Assembly: GCF_000372725.1 (NCBI RefSeq)
Contig: NW_005202428.1
Location: 1,801,250 to 1,865,249 of the forward strand
Origin: Emiliania huxleyi CCMP1516
Lineage: Eukaryota > Haptophyta > Isochrysidales > Noelaerhabdaceae
DNA length: 64,000 bases
Direction: 5' to 3'
How positions within the stretch are numbered: the first letter of the stretch is position 1; each line of letters opens with the position of its first letter. Shown in pieces: positions 21,039-31,860 of this stretch. The notes beneath the pieces were generated by a model. It saw only the letters and a program-made list of their open reading frames with translations, had not been told where the DNA came from and searched no databases. A program made the translations under genes and the position numbers.

Positions 21039-22280
21039 TTCTTTGCTCCTGCCGCCGACACATCCTCCGCCACCCTCGCCTCCACCTCTGCCCCCCCCGC
21101 CTGCAAAGCAGCTGTCTCAAACTGCAGGACCACGCCGGCGGGTGCGAGATGCCCGAGCGGGCCGACGCTGCGCTCGCGGCGATGCGGTGCTGCGAGGAGA
21201 GAGCGAGCGAGAGAGAGGCGTCGAGTCGGCGCCGTGAGGAGGAGCTGACGCACCGGCCACCCCGCGTGCCATAGGTACGCTAGCGGCCTCGACGCGGCGC
21301 TGCGACGGGTGTGCGACGCGCCGGAGGCGTGCGACGGCGCCGTCTGGACCTTCCCTGACCTGACGGGTGCTCGCTCTGCCCCCTTCGCCCGGCCGCGATC
21401 AGGATGATCGTGCCTCTCTGCCGCCTCTCCGCCACGGCTCCGCGCTTCGGAAGGCGCACTCGGCACCGTCGCTCGCCCGCCCGGGCTGCCCCGTCGCCGT
21501 AGGTTTCGTTTCGCACTCGACCATCCCAGGCGAGGCCAACCTCACGCTGCAGTTCCGCGCGCCGACCGAGGCGCCGATGGAGGAGATTGAGCGCCTCGCG
21601 CGCTCGCACTGCGAGGCCGATCGGTCGGCGCTCGGCCTCCCGCCCCTCTCGCACGCGCGGCCCGTGCGCTGTACAATCGTCCACGAGCCGTAGATGCGGG
21701 ATTCAGACCCGCGCATTGCGACTAGCACTCTCGAAAGAGGACACGTGTTCGGCTGTATGAGGACCCGACCCCGGTGTTTGCACGATGTAGGTCCACGAAC
21801 GTCCGCCGGTGAGGGCGGCGCCGATGGACGACGAGATGCGATCGTGCGTCGAGGCCGCGCCTGCTCGTCGAGATCGCCCGAGGTTGACCGCGATTCACCG
21901 TGGCTGGCCGAGTTGTAGGCGGCCGCCCGGATCGCCGCCCCGTCGGCCGGTGCTGGCGCAGCGGGCACGCTCTGTGGCAGCTTGGGAGGCGAGGCTAGGA
22001 GCTTTCCCTGAAAGCTCTCGGACTCTTCCTGCTAGGCACGCTCGCGATGCCCAGCCGGGCGGTGCACGACGCGTCGCCCGTGGCGACGAGGATGCCGGCG
22101 GCGATGCTGTTTGTGCCTTCGGTGGGCGGCGTCTCCCACTCGTTTGATGAGCACACGCACGACAAGGACCTCGCCCTCGGGGCGCGCGCGTTCGTGGGCG
22201 CCGCGGCCGGGATTGTGTTGCAGCAGTGCGCGGCGACGCCGCCGGAGCTTGGACGCGTGTCAACTGTAATTCCCGCATGA
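19773..22280 (+). CDS. M20-family hydantoinase/carbamoylase (N-carbamoyl-amino-acid or allantoate amidohydrolase type)
   Basis: Metal-dependent amidohydrolase of the M20 family that cleaves N-carbamoyl amino acids, ureidoglycolate or allantoate; the exact substrate cannot be told. Exons include 19773-19901, 20008-20194, 20298-20383 and from 20474; later boundaries are uncertain. Family landmarks appear in order: [18 protein letters not shown], the metal-site motif [16 protein letters not shown] (normally GSHxDTVxxGGxxDG), [29 protein letters not shown] near 20795, [16 protein letters not shown] near 21515, and [16 protein letters not shown] near 22105 in the last exon. The first intron is GC-AG (106 nt) and the intron 20384-20473 appears to be GA-AG, both phase-consistent. 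The middle exons (20600-21300) look degraded, so a pseudogene is possible. Confidence 0.7.
20996..21040 (+). repeat. (GCC)n trinucleotide run in an intron
   Basis: An uninterrupted CGCCGCCGCC run lies at about 21012-21040, within what is probably an intron of the hydantoinase-like gene. Confidence 0.8.
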
Positions 22281-23600
22281 GATCCCGACGACTGTGTGTT
22301 GACACTCGACTGAGCCGTAGCTCCCGCGTACCGTGTAGAAAAAAAACTGTTCAGTTTTCGAAGGCAAAAACGCCAGCCTGCGCCCTCCCCTCACACTGAC
22401 ACTTCTCCCCTATTCCCATCTTCAGGTTGCGCACACATCTCCCAGCGAGCTAGGGGATCTCCGCGTTTTTTCTCCCCTAGTCATCCGCCCGCGCCGCGCG
22501 CCATCTATGGGCGACAAGTGCAGCCACTGACCGAACTATTCCAAAGGAGTGGTCGACGCCTCGCCTGAAGTCGGGTGGGCTCGCGCACACTGCTTAGCCC
22601 TAGGAGAGGGGTGTGTGTGAGGTGGTGGAATGGTAAGGTTTCAGGCCACGGGGGTGGGGTATTTGGGGGATGAGTCAGGAGCCAGCAGCCTTCCTACTGG
22701 TCCTGAGTTCACAGCTCTTCCGCCCGACGGGGTGGTCCCTTGGATTCGGGCCCCGCTCCCTTTTCCTGCGCCTGGTCTGTCCCTGTCATGTGCGTTGCGA
22801 GATGCAGAGCTGGTTAGCTGTAGCACAAAGCTGGTGGAGCACTGTCTGGTTAGGCTGGAGAGCTGTTAGGCTGGGGCACAGAGCTGGTTAGGCTGGAGCA
22901 CAGAGCTGGTTAGGCTGCTGGTTAGGCTGGAGCACAGAGCTGGTTGGGCTGGAGCACAGAGCTGGTTAGGCTGGAGCAGAAAGCTGGTTAGGCTGGAGCG
23001 CGGGCGGCGGCGGCCGGCGAGGGCATCGCAAGCAGGCGAGAGGCGGCCGCGGGGCGTCGAGTGGCGCGATAGGAGGGTAGGCTGGCCGTGGGGGGGCGCC
23101 GCGTGGCCTCGGCAACGCGTACCGTGTAGAGTTAGAGCGTGCAAGCTGTCCTGGAGACTGGAAAATCTCTGCCCCCCGCGGGATGCCCGGAAGGGGTGGA
23201 GGGTGACCGCTGTTATATTTGAAAACACACATTCAAACACGTGTCTATAGAGAAAGAATCGCCGCTCTCGTCTAAAAAGTAAAAGACTAAAGAGTACGCG
23301 TCGTCAGTGTATATGTGAGCATTGTTCTTGGCGATAGAGGGTAGACAGCGTCCTAATCTAAAATCTGAGGATTCAGGATTGAGGCATCGCTTCAGTGAGG
23401 CCAAAGTGAGTTTATGGATGTGTGAGAACGGTACGGGACACGAGGAAGCACGCGGACCGACTCGTCGGCGACTCTGCTGCACGGCGTTTCAGAATTTTTC
23501 TCAGCGTGAGCGAGACGTGGAAGAGTGCCACCGTCGCCCGAAACGCCGCATGTACCTCTTGCGAGCCAAAGATCGACTCGCATGTCGATTTCGACTTGAC
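22281..23600. other. intergenic region, no gene seen
   Basis: Convergent spacer between the hydantoinase-like gene and the LON-domain-like gene. Apart from the minisatellite at 22808-22999 and the hairpin at 23601-23633 I see nothing. Parts around 23200-23400 are noticeably AT-richer. Confidence 0.45.
22808..22999 (+). repeat. 22-nt minisatellite
   Basis: Tandem units of GCTGGTTAGGCTGGAGCACA plus GA, about six clear copies with some truncated units (CTGCTGGTTAGG) and point differences. Confidence 0.9.
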
Positions 23601-23633
23601 GGCAGCATGGAGGCATCACGTCTCCATGCTGCC
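23601..23633. other. perfect 12-bp stem-loop
   Basis: GGCAGCATGGAG (23601-23612), a 9-nt loop, then CTCCATGCTGCC (23622-23633). The arms are exactly complementary. Confidence 0.85.
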
Positions 23634-23821
23634 GATTGGCGAGAAAACCGGAGCGTTTCTCTAATCTATTCAGAGCATACACGTACACGCGCGGGGCGAC
23701 ACATTCCGACCAAGCACACCGGCCTCCAGACATGATCCAAACACTTCCACTCCTAAAGTACTCTCACGATTGCTCTGCGTACACGCATTACTCTCGCATC
23801 TCGCAGTCGAGACTCTCTCGT

Positions 23822-26477
23822 TCACCCGATCTGCTGCATGATCTCGCGCATCCGCACGAGCGCGCGCCGCAGCCGGTCACTCGTGCTGCCCACCTCGAGC
23901 AGCGGCTGAACCGCGTCGTCGGTGGCCACGCCGATGACGCCCCACACGGCGTAGCTCAGCCTCTGTGCGCGGCGGCGTGCCGAATAGTGCGCGTGGTCGA
24001 CGGGCACAAAATGGACCTAACGCGCGCACACACACACCCGCGGCGCGTGACTCCAGTGTGCGGGGGTGGGGGGGTGGGGTGTGGGGGGTGGGGGGGCGTG
24101 GGGGGCGTGGTCGAGGGAGCGCGCACCCAAGAGGAGAAAGAGTCGCCCTCGCCGTCTGCCTGCGCCGCCTCGTACCGCTCACGCAGCTGCGCCTACGGGA
24201 CGTGTCGCCGACAACGTCGTGGAGAGTCTCGACCCGTCCGTCCGGCGGGAGGCCGTCGTCGGCGCCCCCATCTTCGCGAGCTCGAAGTCGACGGGCCAGC
24301 CGCCCGCCTCGGGGGCGGGAGGCATCAGCCCGATGAGCTGGCTCGGCACGGGCACCTGGACACCGCAAGGACAACGGTCGAGGTCGAGGGGGAAATGGGG
24401 AAGGGGAGGTCTCTCCCCCCCTGCAATGGTCCCTTCTGTGATGGTCCATGGATCTTGGGCGCCACCCCACAAAACGACACAGAAGCGCGGCACGTCTGTG
24501 GGTGGAGAACGGGGCACCTGCTGCCCCTTGCCGCGCAGCCTGGCGATGGTGGCGAGGAGCCGGTCGAGCTCCAGCCACACCTGCGGCGGGCGGGCGGGCG
24601 GCGGTCGAATGCCGCGAGAGCGCACGATGCCTGGGCCTGGCGGGCGGTGTCCATGCGCCCGTGTGTGTGTGTGTGTGTGTGTGTGCGTGCGAGCGCGGTA
24701 GGGGAATGCTGTCGCGGCAAAGGAACGCTGTCTTCCGCACAAGCCCGCGTGGCGAGATTGCGCGACGGCCAGCACACTCGCCTGAATCTCGAGCGCCGCG
24801 AGCGCGCGCGCCGCCTCCGCCGCCGCCTCCGCCGCCACGGTCGCCGCCTCCTCCGCCGCCGCGCCCGCCGCCGCCTCCTCCGCCTCCTCCCTCGCCCGCT
24901 CGATGGCCAACTCGACCGCCTCCCGAACGGCCGGAGCGCCTGGAGCACAGCGCCCGGCGTAAAGAGCCGCCGCCCACGCCTCGAACTGACCCCCCCAGGC
25001 GGGCGCCGCGCCCGCGTAAAAGTCGCCCCGCCCCTCTGCCTCGTCGCCGCAGCGCTGCTCCTCCGCCTCCCACCGCGGCAGTCCGAGCGCGTCCTTGTAG
25101 CAGACCGGCCGCAACCCTCCGGGCGTGAGGGGCGTGCGGCCGAGCGCCGCCTGCAGCGCGGCGGGCTCAGCACGCGCGGTGGACTCGGCCAGGCGCGCGT
25201 CGACCTGCGAGAGAAGCGCACCAGGTTCTCTCCTGGCCACATTACGTACTCAAAGGGAAGGGGGGCAGAGGAGCGTGACTTGATTGAGCAGGAGCGGGAC
25301 TGCGCTGTGGCGCGCTCTTCCACCTGGCAGAGGCTGAGGTGCATCGAGAGCGACAGGTTGGCGTGCTCGTAACCGCGCCAGTGCGCCTCCTCTGCCGCCG
25401 ACGCGGCGCACGTCAGCCGGCGCTGCAGCTCGTGCAGGCGGTGCGTGCCTGCAGGGCATGGCATGGACTCGTCCTGGACGTGTCGCGTGTCGCGCCGCAG
25501 CCCGCGCCGTCGTGCGTGCCGTCCGTCTTCTCGGACCAGCCCGATGCCGCGAGGAAGCGGCCGGCGAGGCGCGCGCTCGAGAGCAGCTGCTCCTCGTCCG
25601 GGAGGATGGCAAAGTCTGCGCGTGCGTACGGCAGCGTCTGCGTCGCGCGGAGGGCGTAACCGCGGGCGAGCCCCTGCACGAGGAGGGTGAGTCGCGAGTC
25701 CGCCTCGCGCTGCACGGCGACGACCTGCGGCAGGGTAGGGGAGGGTGGTCGGGTGGAGAGGGCTCGGGCGGAGATTCTCGCGGCTGTGATTGGGCTTACG
25801 ACTCCATGGCCAAGCGACTCCACGTAGCCCAACCACGCAAGCCCAATCACACAGTCTCTCTTTCTCCGCCTCGTGGCGAGGACGCTCTGTCTCTCCGCCA
25901 CGCCGCGCGCACACCTGCATGAGCGTCCCATGCAGCGCGGCGCTCGAGTCGGGCCGCAGCTCGTAGTCTGGGTTGTCGAGGTTCTTGATGCCGCCGGGCA
26001 GCTGCAGGTGCGCGTACCTGATCACAGCGCGGCGTGTGAAACGAGGCCGCCAGGTTGGCCGGGCAGCTGCAGGGGCGCGCACAGCCATGGCTGTGGCTGC
26101 GCCAGCAGCTTCTCGAATAAGAGCGTGTACTGCGGCTGGAAAACATTGAGCACTGTCCGATGGTGGGGAAGCATGGCCACGGACCAACGGGTCGCTGGGA
26201 GGTCGAGATGAACGCCCACGCGCGCAGCATCGCGCGTGGCGACAACAGGTGTGCGTGGCAGTAATTTCTCCGACGGAGGAACCTCCTCCGATACGGCCAG
26301 GAAGGAGCGGCGGATGGCCGAGAGGGCAGCGTTGCGTTCGGCATTGTCGCCGTTGCTCAAGTCTCCGCCTGGAACGGCCGTCATGCGCACGAGGCGGTGC
26401 GCTCTAGGGGGCGAGGCGGTCGAGCCTGGGCTCAGCACCACCGCGATGGTGGCCACGGCAGCTGCCGTGAGGAGCAT
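23822..26477 (-). CDS. LON substrate-binding-domain-like protein, multi-exon
   Basis: The ATG at 26477 opens a hydrophobic leader (MLLTAAAVATIAVVLSPGST). The N-terminal exon then reads VGVHLDLPATRWSVAMLPHH and TVLNVFQPQYTLLFEKLLAQ, which matches the start of a LON (Lon-protease substrate-binding) domain: a short strand, a proline, then V-L-x-x-F-x-P-x-Y. Further exons give LQLPGGIKNLDNPDYELRPD, VVAVQREADSRLTLLVQGLA and PYARADFAILPDEEQLLSSA, typical of the LON beta-barrel. A helical Ala/Glu-rich region (about 24780-24920) and a C-terminal exon (HAHYSARRRAQRLSYAVWGV) follow. No ATPase or protease domain is visible, so it resembles the stand-alone LON-domain proteins of algae and plants. The leader suggests an organelle. 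Exon borders between 24000 and 25900 are not resolved. Confidence 0.55.
24660..24692 (+). repeat. (GT)n dinucleotide run
   Basis: About 13 GT units, probably in an intron of the LON-domain-like gene. Confidence 0.9.
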
Positions 26478-26692
26478 CGGGCCCGTTTTGCCGTGATCTT
26501 GAAGCCGTATCGGCCGTGCACCTCGAAAGGGCCGTCTGCAGAGAACCTTCCTGCAATCATCAACCGGCATTGCTCAGTTTCTTTCCCCCCTTCTTTTCTC
26601 CGCCTAAGGTTCCTCGAATGCTTGTTAGAGCCGAATGGGGGGGGAACCCGGCCATCAGATATCGAAAAGACCCGCCCTTTTGCAGGGTGGTA

Positions 26693-26757
26693 CTCAACGC
26701 GGCCAAAGGATGATACCTGCAGGATACTCGAGTATCTCGAGAACCTCGAGAGCGCCG
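26693..26757 (+). repeat. dispersed repeat family A, copy 2 (partial)
   Basis: CTCAACGCGGCCAAAGGAT is followed, after a short unrelated stretch, by TCTCGAGAACCTCGAGAG. It shares both parts with 17875-17920 and 54505-54543. Confidence 0.7.
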
Positions 26758-26828
26758 CTGTGGTCCCGCACAAGACGTTAAAACTACATTAAACGTCCGT
26801 CCCGTCGTGATAACTTCCGTCGCCTTTG

Positions 26829-27146
26829 ATGAGCGACGCGTACCCCGTGAGCGAGCTGCCGCGCCCTGCCCGCACAAAGGCCGACAAGACGAGCAAAAAG
26901 GCAGCGCTCACGGTCGAGGCCGCTCAGCCCAGCCCCGCTCCGCGGCACTACCGCGCGCTCCTACTCGCCTTTCTCGCAGGAGCCTTGGCTCTCGCAGGGG
27001 CGGGCGCAGGCCTCTTCCATGCCGAGTACGCCACAGTGCTCAAGAGTGAGCCGAGCCGTGTGCCGCGCACGGGCGCCCCGCGCGTGCCGGATGCTCCCCT
27101 GTGGCTATTGCCAGCACGATCGGCCCTCCACGTTCGACGGCGCTAG
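26829..27146 (+). CDS. small single-pass membrane protein, hypothetical
   Basis: 105 residues from the ATG at 26829 (MSDAYPVSELPRPARTKADK). A basic, hydrophilic N-terminus is followed by one membrane segment (ALLLAFLAGALALAGAGAGL) at about residues 44-63, then a proline-rich end. It is not recognised. It could be a 5' exon of a longer gene. Evidence is limited to the ATG, the clear membrane segment and the alanine-rich, GC-rich codon use. Confidence 0.35.
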   Translation: MSDAYPVSELPRPARTKADKTSKKAALTVEAAQPSPAPRHYRALLLAFLAGALALAGAGAGLFHAEYATVLKSEPSRVPRTGAPRVPDAPLWLLPARSALHVRRR

Positions 27147-27870
27147 CTTGGGCGTATCCCTGAAACGCTGACCCTCCATAATGTATTCAGGGATTGGACT
27201 GAGCCTGGTGATGTCGGGTGTTGCAGTCGGGTGTGTCGTATGAGACTTCAAACGCCACGCCAACGCCGTCGGTTGTACTGCATGAGGTTTCGCGCGAAGG
27301 GGAGACGATCTGTACGCGGGCCGATATAGCTAAAGCGAGGTCACACGATCTGACTCTGGGCCGAGGTCGCTGGTGACACACGTGCGGCCCCGACACGGCG
27401 GCGGGGTTGTGTCATGGGCTGGTTGGCAAAAGCAACCGCCTACGACTACGTGTACCAGCGTAACTCACTACTCACACACGCGCCGACCACACGCGCCGAG
27501 AGTCAGGCCGCTAGAGTGTGTGGCCGCGGGGAGGTGCGGGGTCGCGGGGACAGACCTTTGAAGATTGAACACCGGCGAGAGATTGTTTGTCCAACGTGTT
27601 CTTCTGTGTCCAGCGTTACACGAGGGAGTTTTGGTGTGTAAAAAATCTCACCGGACGGGGACGTTCAAACATCGTGTCGTGAACACACGTCACCGACGCG
27701 CTCGTCGCGCGTCTTTACACACTTTCGGCCGGCTTTTTAGCTCTGGCTGCCCTTCTCTCGCGCCGGCGCCCCAGGCACCCTGGCGCCGTGCGATACATCC
27801 GCAGGCTTTTGAGTTTTGTTCACCCCTGCTCTCTCCGCAGGTTTTTGCTCACACCTGCTCCTCAGTCTCA
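27147..27870. other. no gene seen
   Basis: No frame with recognisable protein character is present. Composition is more even than in coding regions. Confidence 0.4.
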
Positions 27871-27995
27871 CTCCCAATACGTGCATCACTTTTTTGTGAC
27901 GGTGTCACAACTTTGATCAAGCATATCTCGATAACTACCGTCGACGCTTGATCAAAGTTGTGACACCGTCACAAAAGTGATGCACGTATTGGGAG
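27871..27995. other. near-perfect 50-bp inverted repeat (hairpin)
   Basis: The left arm, 27871-27922, starts CTCCCAATACGTGCATCACT and ends CTTTGATCAAGC. The right arm, 27946-27995, is its reverse complement throughout except that a run of six T faces four A. The spacer is 23 nt (27923-27945). The arms are AT-richer than the surroundings, and no coding frame explains them. Candidates are a foldback or MITE-type element, or a long-stem RNA precursor. I cannot distinguish these. Confidence 0.9.
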
Positions 27996-28059
27996 ACTGT
28001 CCTCCTCTCCTGAATGCATACCTACGGAGATTGCATAGCCGAATGTCTTGATGATGTGG

Positions 28060-28375
28060 TGCCTGAGCCCTGGCTGTCAGGCTGTCAGGTGCTGTCAGGT
28101 GATCTGTCGGGCTGTCGGGCAGCTGTCAGGCACTGTCAGGTGCCTCTGTCAGACCAGCTGTCGGGTGCTGTCAGTGCTGTCGGGTGCTGTCGGGTGCGTG
28201 TCTGACATCAGAGGGGCTCTGTAGCTGTCGGGTGCTGTCAGAGCTGTCGGGTGTTGCTGTCAGACGCTGTCGGAGCTGTGTCAGAGCTGTCAGGCTGCTG
28301 CTGCTGTCAGACGTTGGGCTGTTGCTGTCAGGTGCTGTCAGGTGGTGCTGTCGGGGTGCTGTCAGGCTCTGACAC
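28060..28375 (+). repeat. CTGTCAGG/CTGTCGGG minisatellite, left array
   Basis: About 300 bp made almost entirely of CTGTCAGGTG, CTGTCGGGTG and CTGTCAGAG variants with no fixed long period. A second array of the same unit lies at 29385-29615, on the other side of the gene at 28440-29340. Confidence 0.9.
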
Positions 28376-28439
28376 ACACCAGCCACACTTATGACATTAT
28401 CAAGAGGAGACCAGCAGGACTCTGCTGCACATACTCTAG

Positions 28440-29340
28440 TCTCTACTCTGCCTCCGGTCCCACCATCTTCTTCATGGTGGACGTCACCATTCTTGTCTGC
28501 CGCACTGAGAGAATAGCAGAGAGGCAGGGGGGAGTGCTTCTTCAGGTACACCTTGCTGATGATCTGGTAGTTGCTGGTCCAGCGGAAGGCCTCCCCATCG
28601 TTGTCGCTCGTCAGCTTGTAGTACTTGCACGCTCTGTTCTGGTAGCGCGCGGCGCGCGTCTACCGTGCCGTCGGCGACGGCCACCTGCTCGATGTTGCGA
28701 ATGGCAAAGACCTTGGAGCTGTCCTCCATGGTGAAGAGCACCGCAACTGCGGAGAGAAAGAGAAGAGGGAGAGATGAGAATGCACGTCTTATGTGTGTGT
28801 GTGACAGGCGGCAAGGGCGTGGTCACCGTCATCATCATCCATGTAGAAGTCGAGCTCCTCATCCACATCCTCGCCTCGCTGCTGATGGGACTTGATGAGC
28901 CGCTTGACGTGGAAGCGGAGCTTGCGATCCTTTGACTCCTCCTGGATGGAGACGTTGAAATCTGCCAGCAGCTTACGGATCTCCTCAAAAAACTCTGCGC
29001 TGCTGCCCTCCTCGCCGCCGGTTGGAGGCGCCACGTTGGCCCCCGTCCGCATCAGCTGGTTCAGCACGGCCTCGGCATCTGCAGCATCCTGTGCGCCCAT
29101 GGCGGTCAGCTCGGCCGGCTCAGCATCGGGTGTGCCGTTTGGATCATCCTCCTTCTCTCCCAGCTCCTCCAGCAACGCGCCACCCTGGACATAGGTGTCA
29201 GCCAGAGGAAAGTGCAAGCACGGCTGCTTGAAGAAGCCGGTCTGTGCACAGAGGTTGGCGCGGACTCCACAGAATCGAAGGCGCGGACCACATACACATG
29301 TCTTTGCATGTAATAGTTTTGCTATACCCTCATGGGACAC
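28440..29340 (-). pseudogene. hypothetical gene between two minisatellite arrays, frame broken
   Basis: Not recognised. The first exon gives CAQTGFFKQPCLHFPLADTY and an acidic stretch. It then gives AEFFEEIRKLLADFNVSIQE, ESKDRKLRFHVKRLIKSHQQ and ELDFYMDDDD. A GT-AG intron (GTGACCAC to CTCCGCAG, about 28750-28832) joins it to VAVLFTMEDSSKVFAIRNIE and QVAVADGTVDAR. The sensible continuation YQNRACKYYKLTSDNDGEAF and RWTSNYQIISKVYLKKH is in another frame. The shift is at a GCGCGCCGCGCGC run near 28655, which looks like a short insertion. The start is unknown. It may be a pseudogene or contain a sequence error in the GC run. The protein is not GC-biased in amino acids and looks like a real, soluble protein. 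Confidence 0.45.
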
Positions 29341-29384
29341 AAGAAAGAGGCTGCACGGCCTGAGTACGGTCTGTGCTGCTGTCG

Positions 29385-29615
29385 GGCTGGTCGGGCTGTC
29401 GGGCTGTCAGCGCTGCTGTCAGGCCACTGTGTGCTGTCGGGCTGTCGGGCAGCTGTCAGGCCTGACAGCAACGGGACGCCTCTGATGTCAGGCTCTGCTG
29501 TCAGGCTGTCAGAGACGTGCTGTCAGACTGTCGGAGAAAGTGCTGTCAGCGCTGTCAGGCTGTCGGGCACTGTCAGGCGCTGTCCGGGGTTTGCTGTCAG
29601 GCTGTCAGACCAGGG
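29385..29615 (+). repeat. CTGTCAGG/CTGTCGGG minisatellite, right array
   Basis: Same unit family and same strand orientation as 28060-28375, with GCTGTCGGGC and GCTGTCAGGC dominating. Confidence 0.9.
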
Positions 29616-30420
29616 CTCAGTGTGTGGTGCTTTATGATGCGATCCAACTGATGTTCCAGCATCACAACAGAGTACGCAATGGTTGAGATGTACGGCTTGG
29701 CTACATCTGAGTTTTGCTGGTCGTGTGTAGCCGCAAGTAAGCGCCGTGCTCCGTGTGCCACTAATGATGGCAGCGCAGATGTGGCAACAGGAGGAGGACA
29801 GATACAGCTAACAGAATAACAGATGAGAGATGTGCAGCAGAGTCATCGGTGTGTGGAGATGGTGGAGAAAATAAAATATTCTTACCTTCAAGCCCCCCTC
29901 CGAGACTAGGGACAGAACCCACCCGTACACAGGAGAGATGGGACTGCGCCTCGCCCCCACTTGCCCTGACTGCACAGGATTGCGTGCCCCGAAGACGGCG
30001 ACACATAGCGGGGGACACTGCGCAAGGAGGGGGTGCGAAGCCAAGGTTGGGGTTCTAGGTGGTGGGACCATGAGGGGGGGTGGGCGGGGTCCTGTGGGGG
30101 TGAAATGTTGCGCGGCGAATTCGAACCTACCCCCTCGCCGCGCCGATCCTCACGCGGAGGGTAAAACCCTGTGGGACAAAACCCCTCCGCGGTCGGCTGT
30201 CTTCAGAGTGGACCCCCCCCGTGGAGATGGTGGAGATCGTAGTCTATCATATGCGAGCGAGGGGCAAGAAGCTTCATCGCGCGAGGTCGCGGGAAGGAAT
30301 GACCAAATGATTTACTGAATCTCTCTCCAAATATACCATCAATCATCATCGCCGGCCGACGGCCCGCGTCTTCTTCTTCGCGCGGCGGCACAAAAAGAGA
30401 AACAAATACCGCCGAAAGCC
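29616..30420. other. no gene seen; short stem-loop
   Basis: A 9-bp perfect stem (GCGCGGCGA ... TCGCCGCGC) with a 16-nt loop lies at about 30112-30146. It contains TTCGAACC in the loop but is too short to be a tRNA. Otherwise nothing is supported. Confidence 0.4.
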
Positions 30421-30480
30421 AAGGGAGGGGTGGGAGGACGGCACGCCAAGGGATTTTAAGGCGAGTGTGGTCCTCGCCGA
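30421..30480 (+). repeat. dispersed repeat family B, copy 2
   Basis: GGGAGGGGTGGGAGGACGGC, GGGATTTTAAGG and GTGTGGTCCT match 18553-18630 in order and sequence. Confidence 0.75.
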
Positions 30481-30639
30481 CCCGTCGCGGCGGCAGTGCT
30501 CGCGTTTTTGCCCGGCCGCGCGCAGCGCTAATCGGGCGTCCTTTGCTCCTCCGCGAGCTGTATAGGGGCGCAAAATCTACGAATTAGATGCGTCAAAGAT
30601 GCAGTCGGCCCTCGTTCGAATGGCGGCGGCGCCGGCGCG

Positions 30640-30906
30640 CAGCGCCACGCCGCCAGGCGTCCGCCGGAGGCTCCCCGGCCGACACATCCCGGCAAGCTTG
30701 CCGCGCGCAGCGCCCCGCGCCGCAGGCCCGCCGGAGGCTCCCCGGCCGACACACTCCGGCTGCTCTCGCGGGCGCGGGAGCGCCGGTGCGCCCGCGCCAC
30801 GCCACTAGGCGTCCGCCGGGGACTCTCGCTGCGGCCACACCCCGGCAAGCTTGCCGCGCGCAGCGCCCCGCGCCGCAGGCCCGCCGGAGGCTCCCCGGCC
30901 GACACA
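30640..30906 (+). repeat. 63-bp direct repeat with internal palindrome
   Basis: 30690-30752 and 30843-30905 are nearly identical. They begin CCGGCAAGCTTGCCG (itself a palindrome) and end GGAGGCTCCCCGGCCGACAC. A partial third copy of the right half lies at 30658-30685. The whole stretch is extremely GC-rich with no supported gene. Confidence 0.85.
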
Positions 30907-31004
30907 CCCCGGCCGTATTCGCTCGTCCACTCGCCCTTCTCGCGCCGCTCTTGCGCACCTCTTGCGCCCCCCTCTCCCCCGCCGGCCCCGAGAGACTTGG
31001 CACG

Positions 31005-31200
31005 TACCCCCCGCCCCCGCCCCGCCCCCGCCCCGCCCCCGCCCCGCCCCCGCCCCGCCCCCGCCCCGCCCCGCCCCCTCCCCCCTTTGACGCCCGGCAA
31101 ATCCCTTGTGTTCCAAATCGTGGCAGTTGAGGTCGCGGCGTCCTCTGCCCCCCCCCCCCCCCCGGGCTGCCCCCCCCCCCCCCCCCCTCGCCCCTCGCCC
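31005..31200 (+). repeat. (CCCCGCCCCCG)n array and poly-C runs
   Basis: About six copies of an 11-nt C-rich unit lie at 31008-31080, and two C runs of about 15-17 at 31149-31187. These C-rich strands could form quadruplex or i-motif structures. Confidence 0.9.
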
Positions 31201-31549
31201 TCTAGCCGCCGCCCTCACCGCCCACACCCACCCACCCACACCCACACCTTAGCCAGTTGCGGCGGCCTCCGCAGGTGCGGACGACTGCGCGACCTTTTGC
31301 GCCAGACGCCAGTCGCGGCAGATAGATTCTCGCCGGCGAACATTCTCGCTCCTGTGGGCAGTTCTCCGCATCCCGGGTAGAGCGAGCTCCCGAGGTGCTA
31401 CCCGCTGCGCGCATTGGACTCCAAGTCGATACGAGCGCGCCGCGCGTTGAGCACGCGGCGCGCTCGCATCGATTCGCCACTTCCAGCGTGAGGGTGTATA
31501 AACCAAGCTGCAGAAACGAGCTTTTAGTGCTTATGAGCATAAGCACTGG

Positions 31550-31860
31550 ATTCTCATGCGCGCGGAGCGCGCCGGTGCTCTACCCGGACACGCGCGGAGC
31601 GCGCTAGCTGGACACCGCACGCGCGGAGCGCGCTAGCTAGACACACACGCGCGGAGCGCGCCGCTGCAGAACACGCGCGGAGCGCGCCGCTGCATGGGTA
31701 GGCGCGGAGCGCCGCCACTCGAGATTGGGCCTGTGGGTGGGCCGATTGGTTCTTAAGCGTGTGAGTCAAACTCTTAATAGAAATCGCATCTAGCCCTCCA
31801 CAACCCTCAAAATTTTCTTCGGGGCGCGCTCCGCGCGCGGCGCTCCGCGCCTACTCCTTG
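31550..31860. repeat. array of GCGCGGAGCGCGC palindromic units
   Basis: GCGCGGAGCGCGC recurs about six times between 31556 and 31716 at roughly 25-30-bp spacing, separated by short linkers (TAGCTGGACACC, CGCTGCAGAACAC). The reverse form GGCGCGCTCCGCGCG occurs again at 31825-31850. The flanks carry an inverted pair, GTATAAACCAAGCTGCAG (31494) and CTGCAGCTTGGTGTATAAAT (31889), each with a TATA-like element. Nothing coding is seen. Confidence 0.8.

Noticed and set aside
22808..22999. 22-nt tandem repeat as a CRISPR array
   Set aside because: The units are contiguous with no unique spacers, and the window is eukaryotic. It is a minisatellite.
30112..30146. TTCGAACC in a stem-loop, possible tRNA
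   Set aside because: The stems enclose only about 16 nt. There is no D-arm or anticodon arm, so it cannot be a tRNA.
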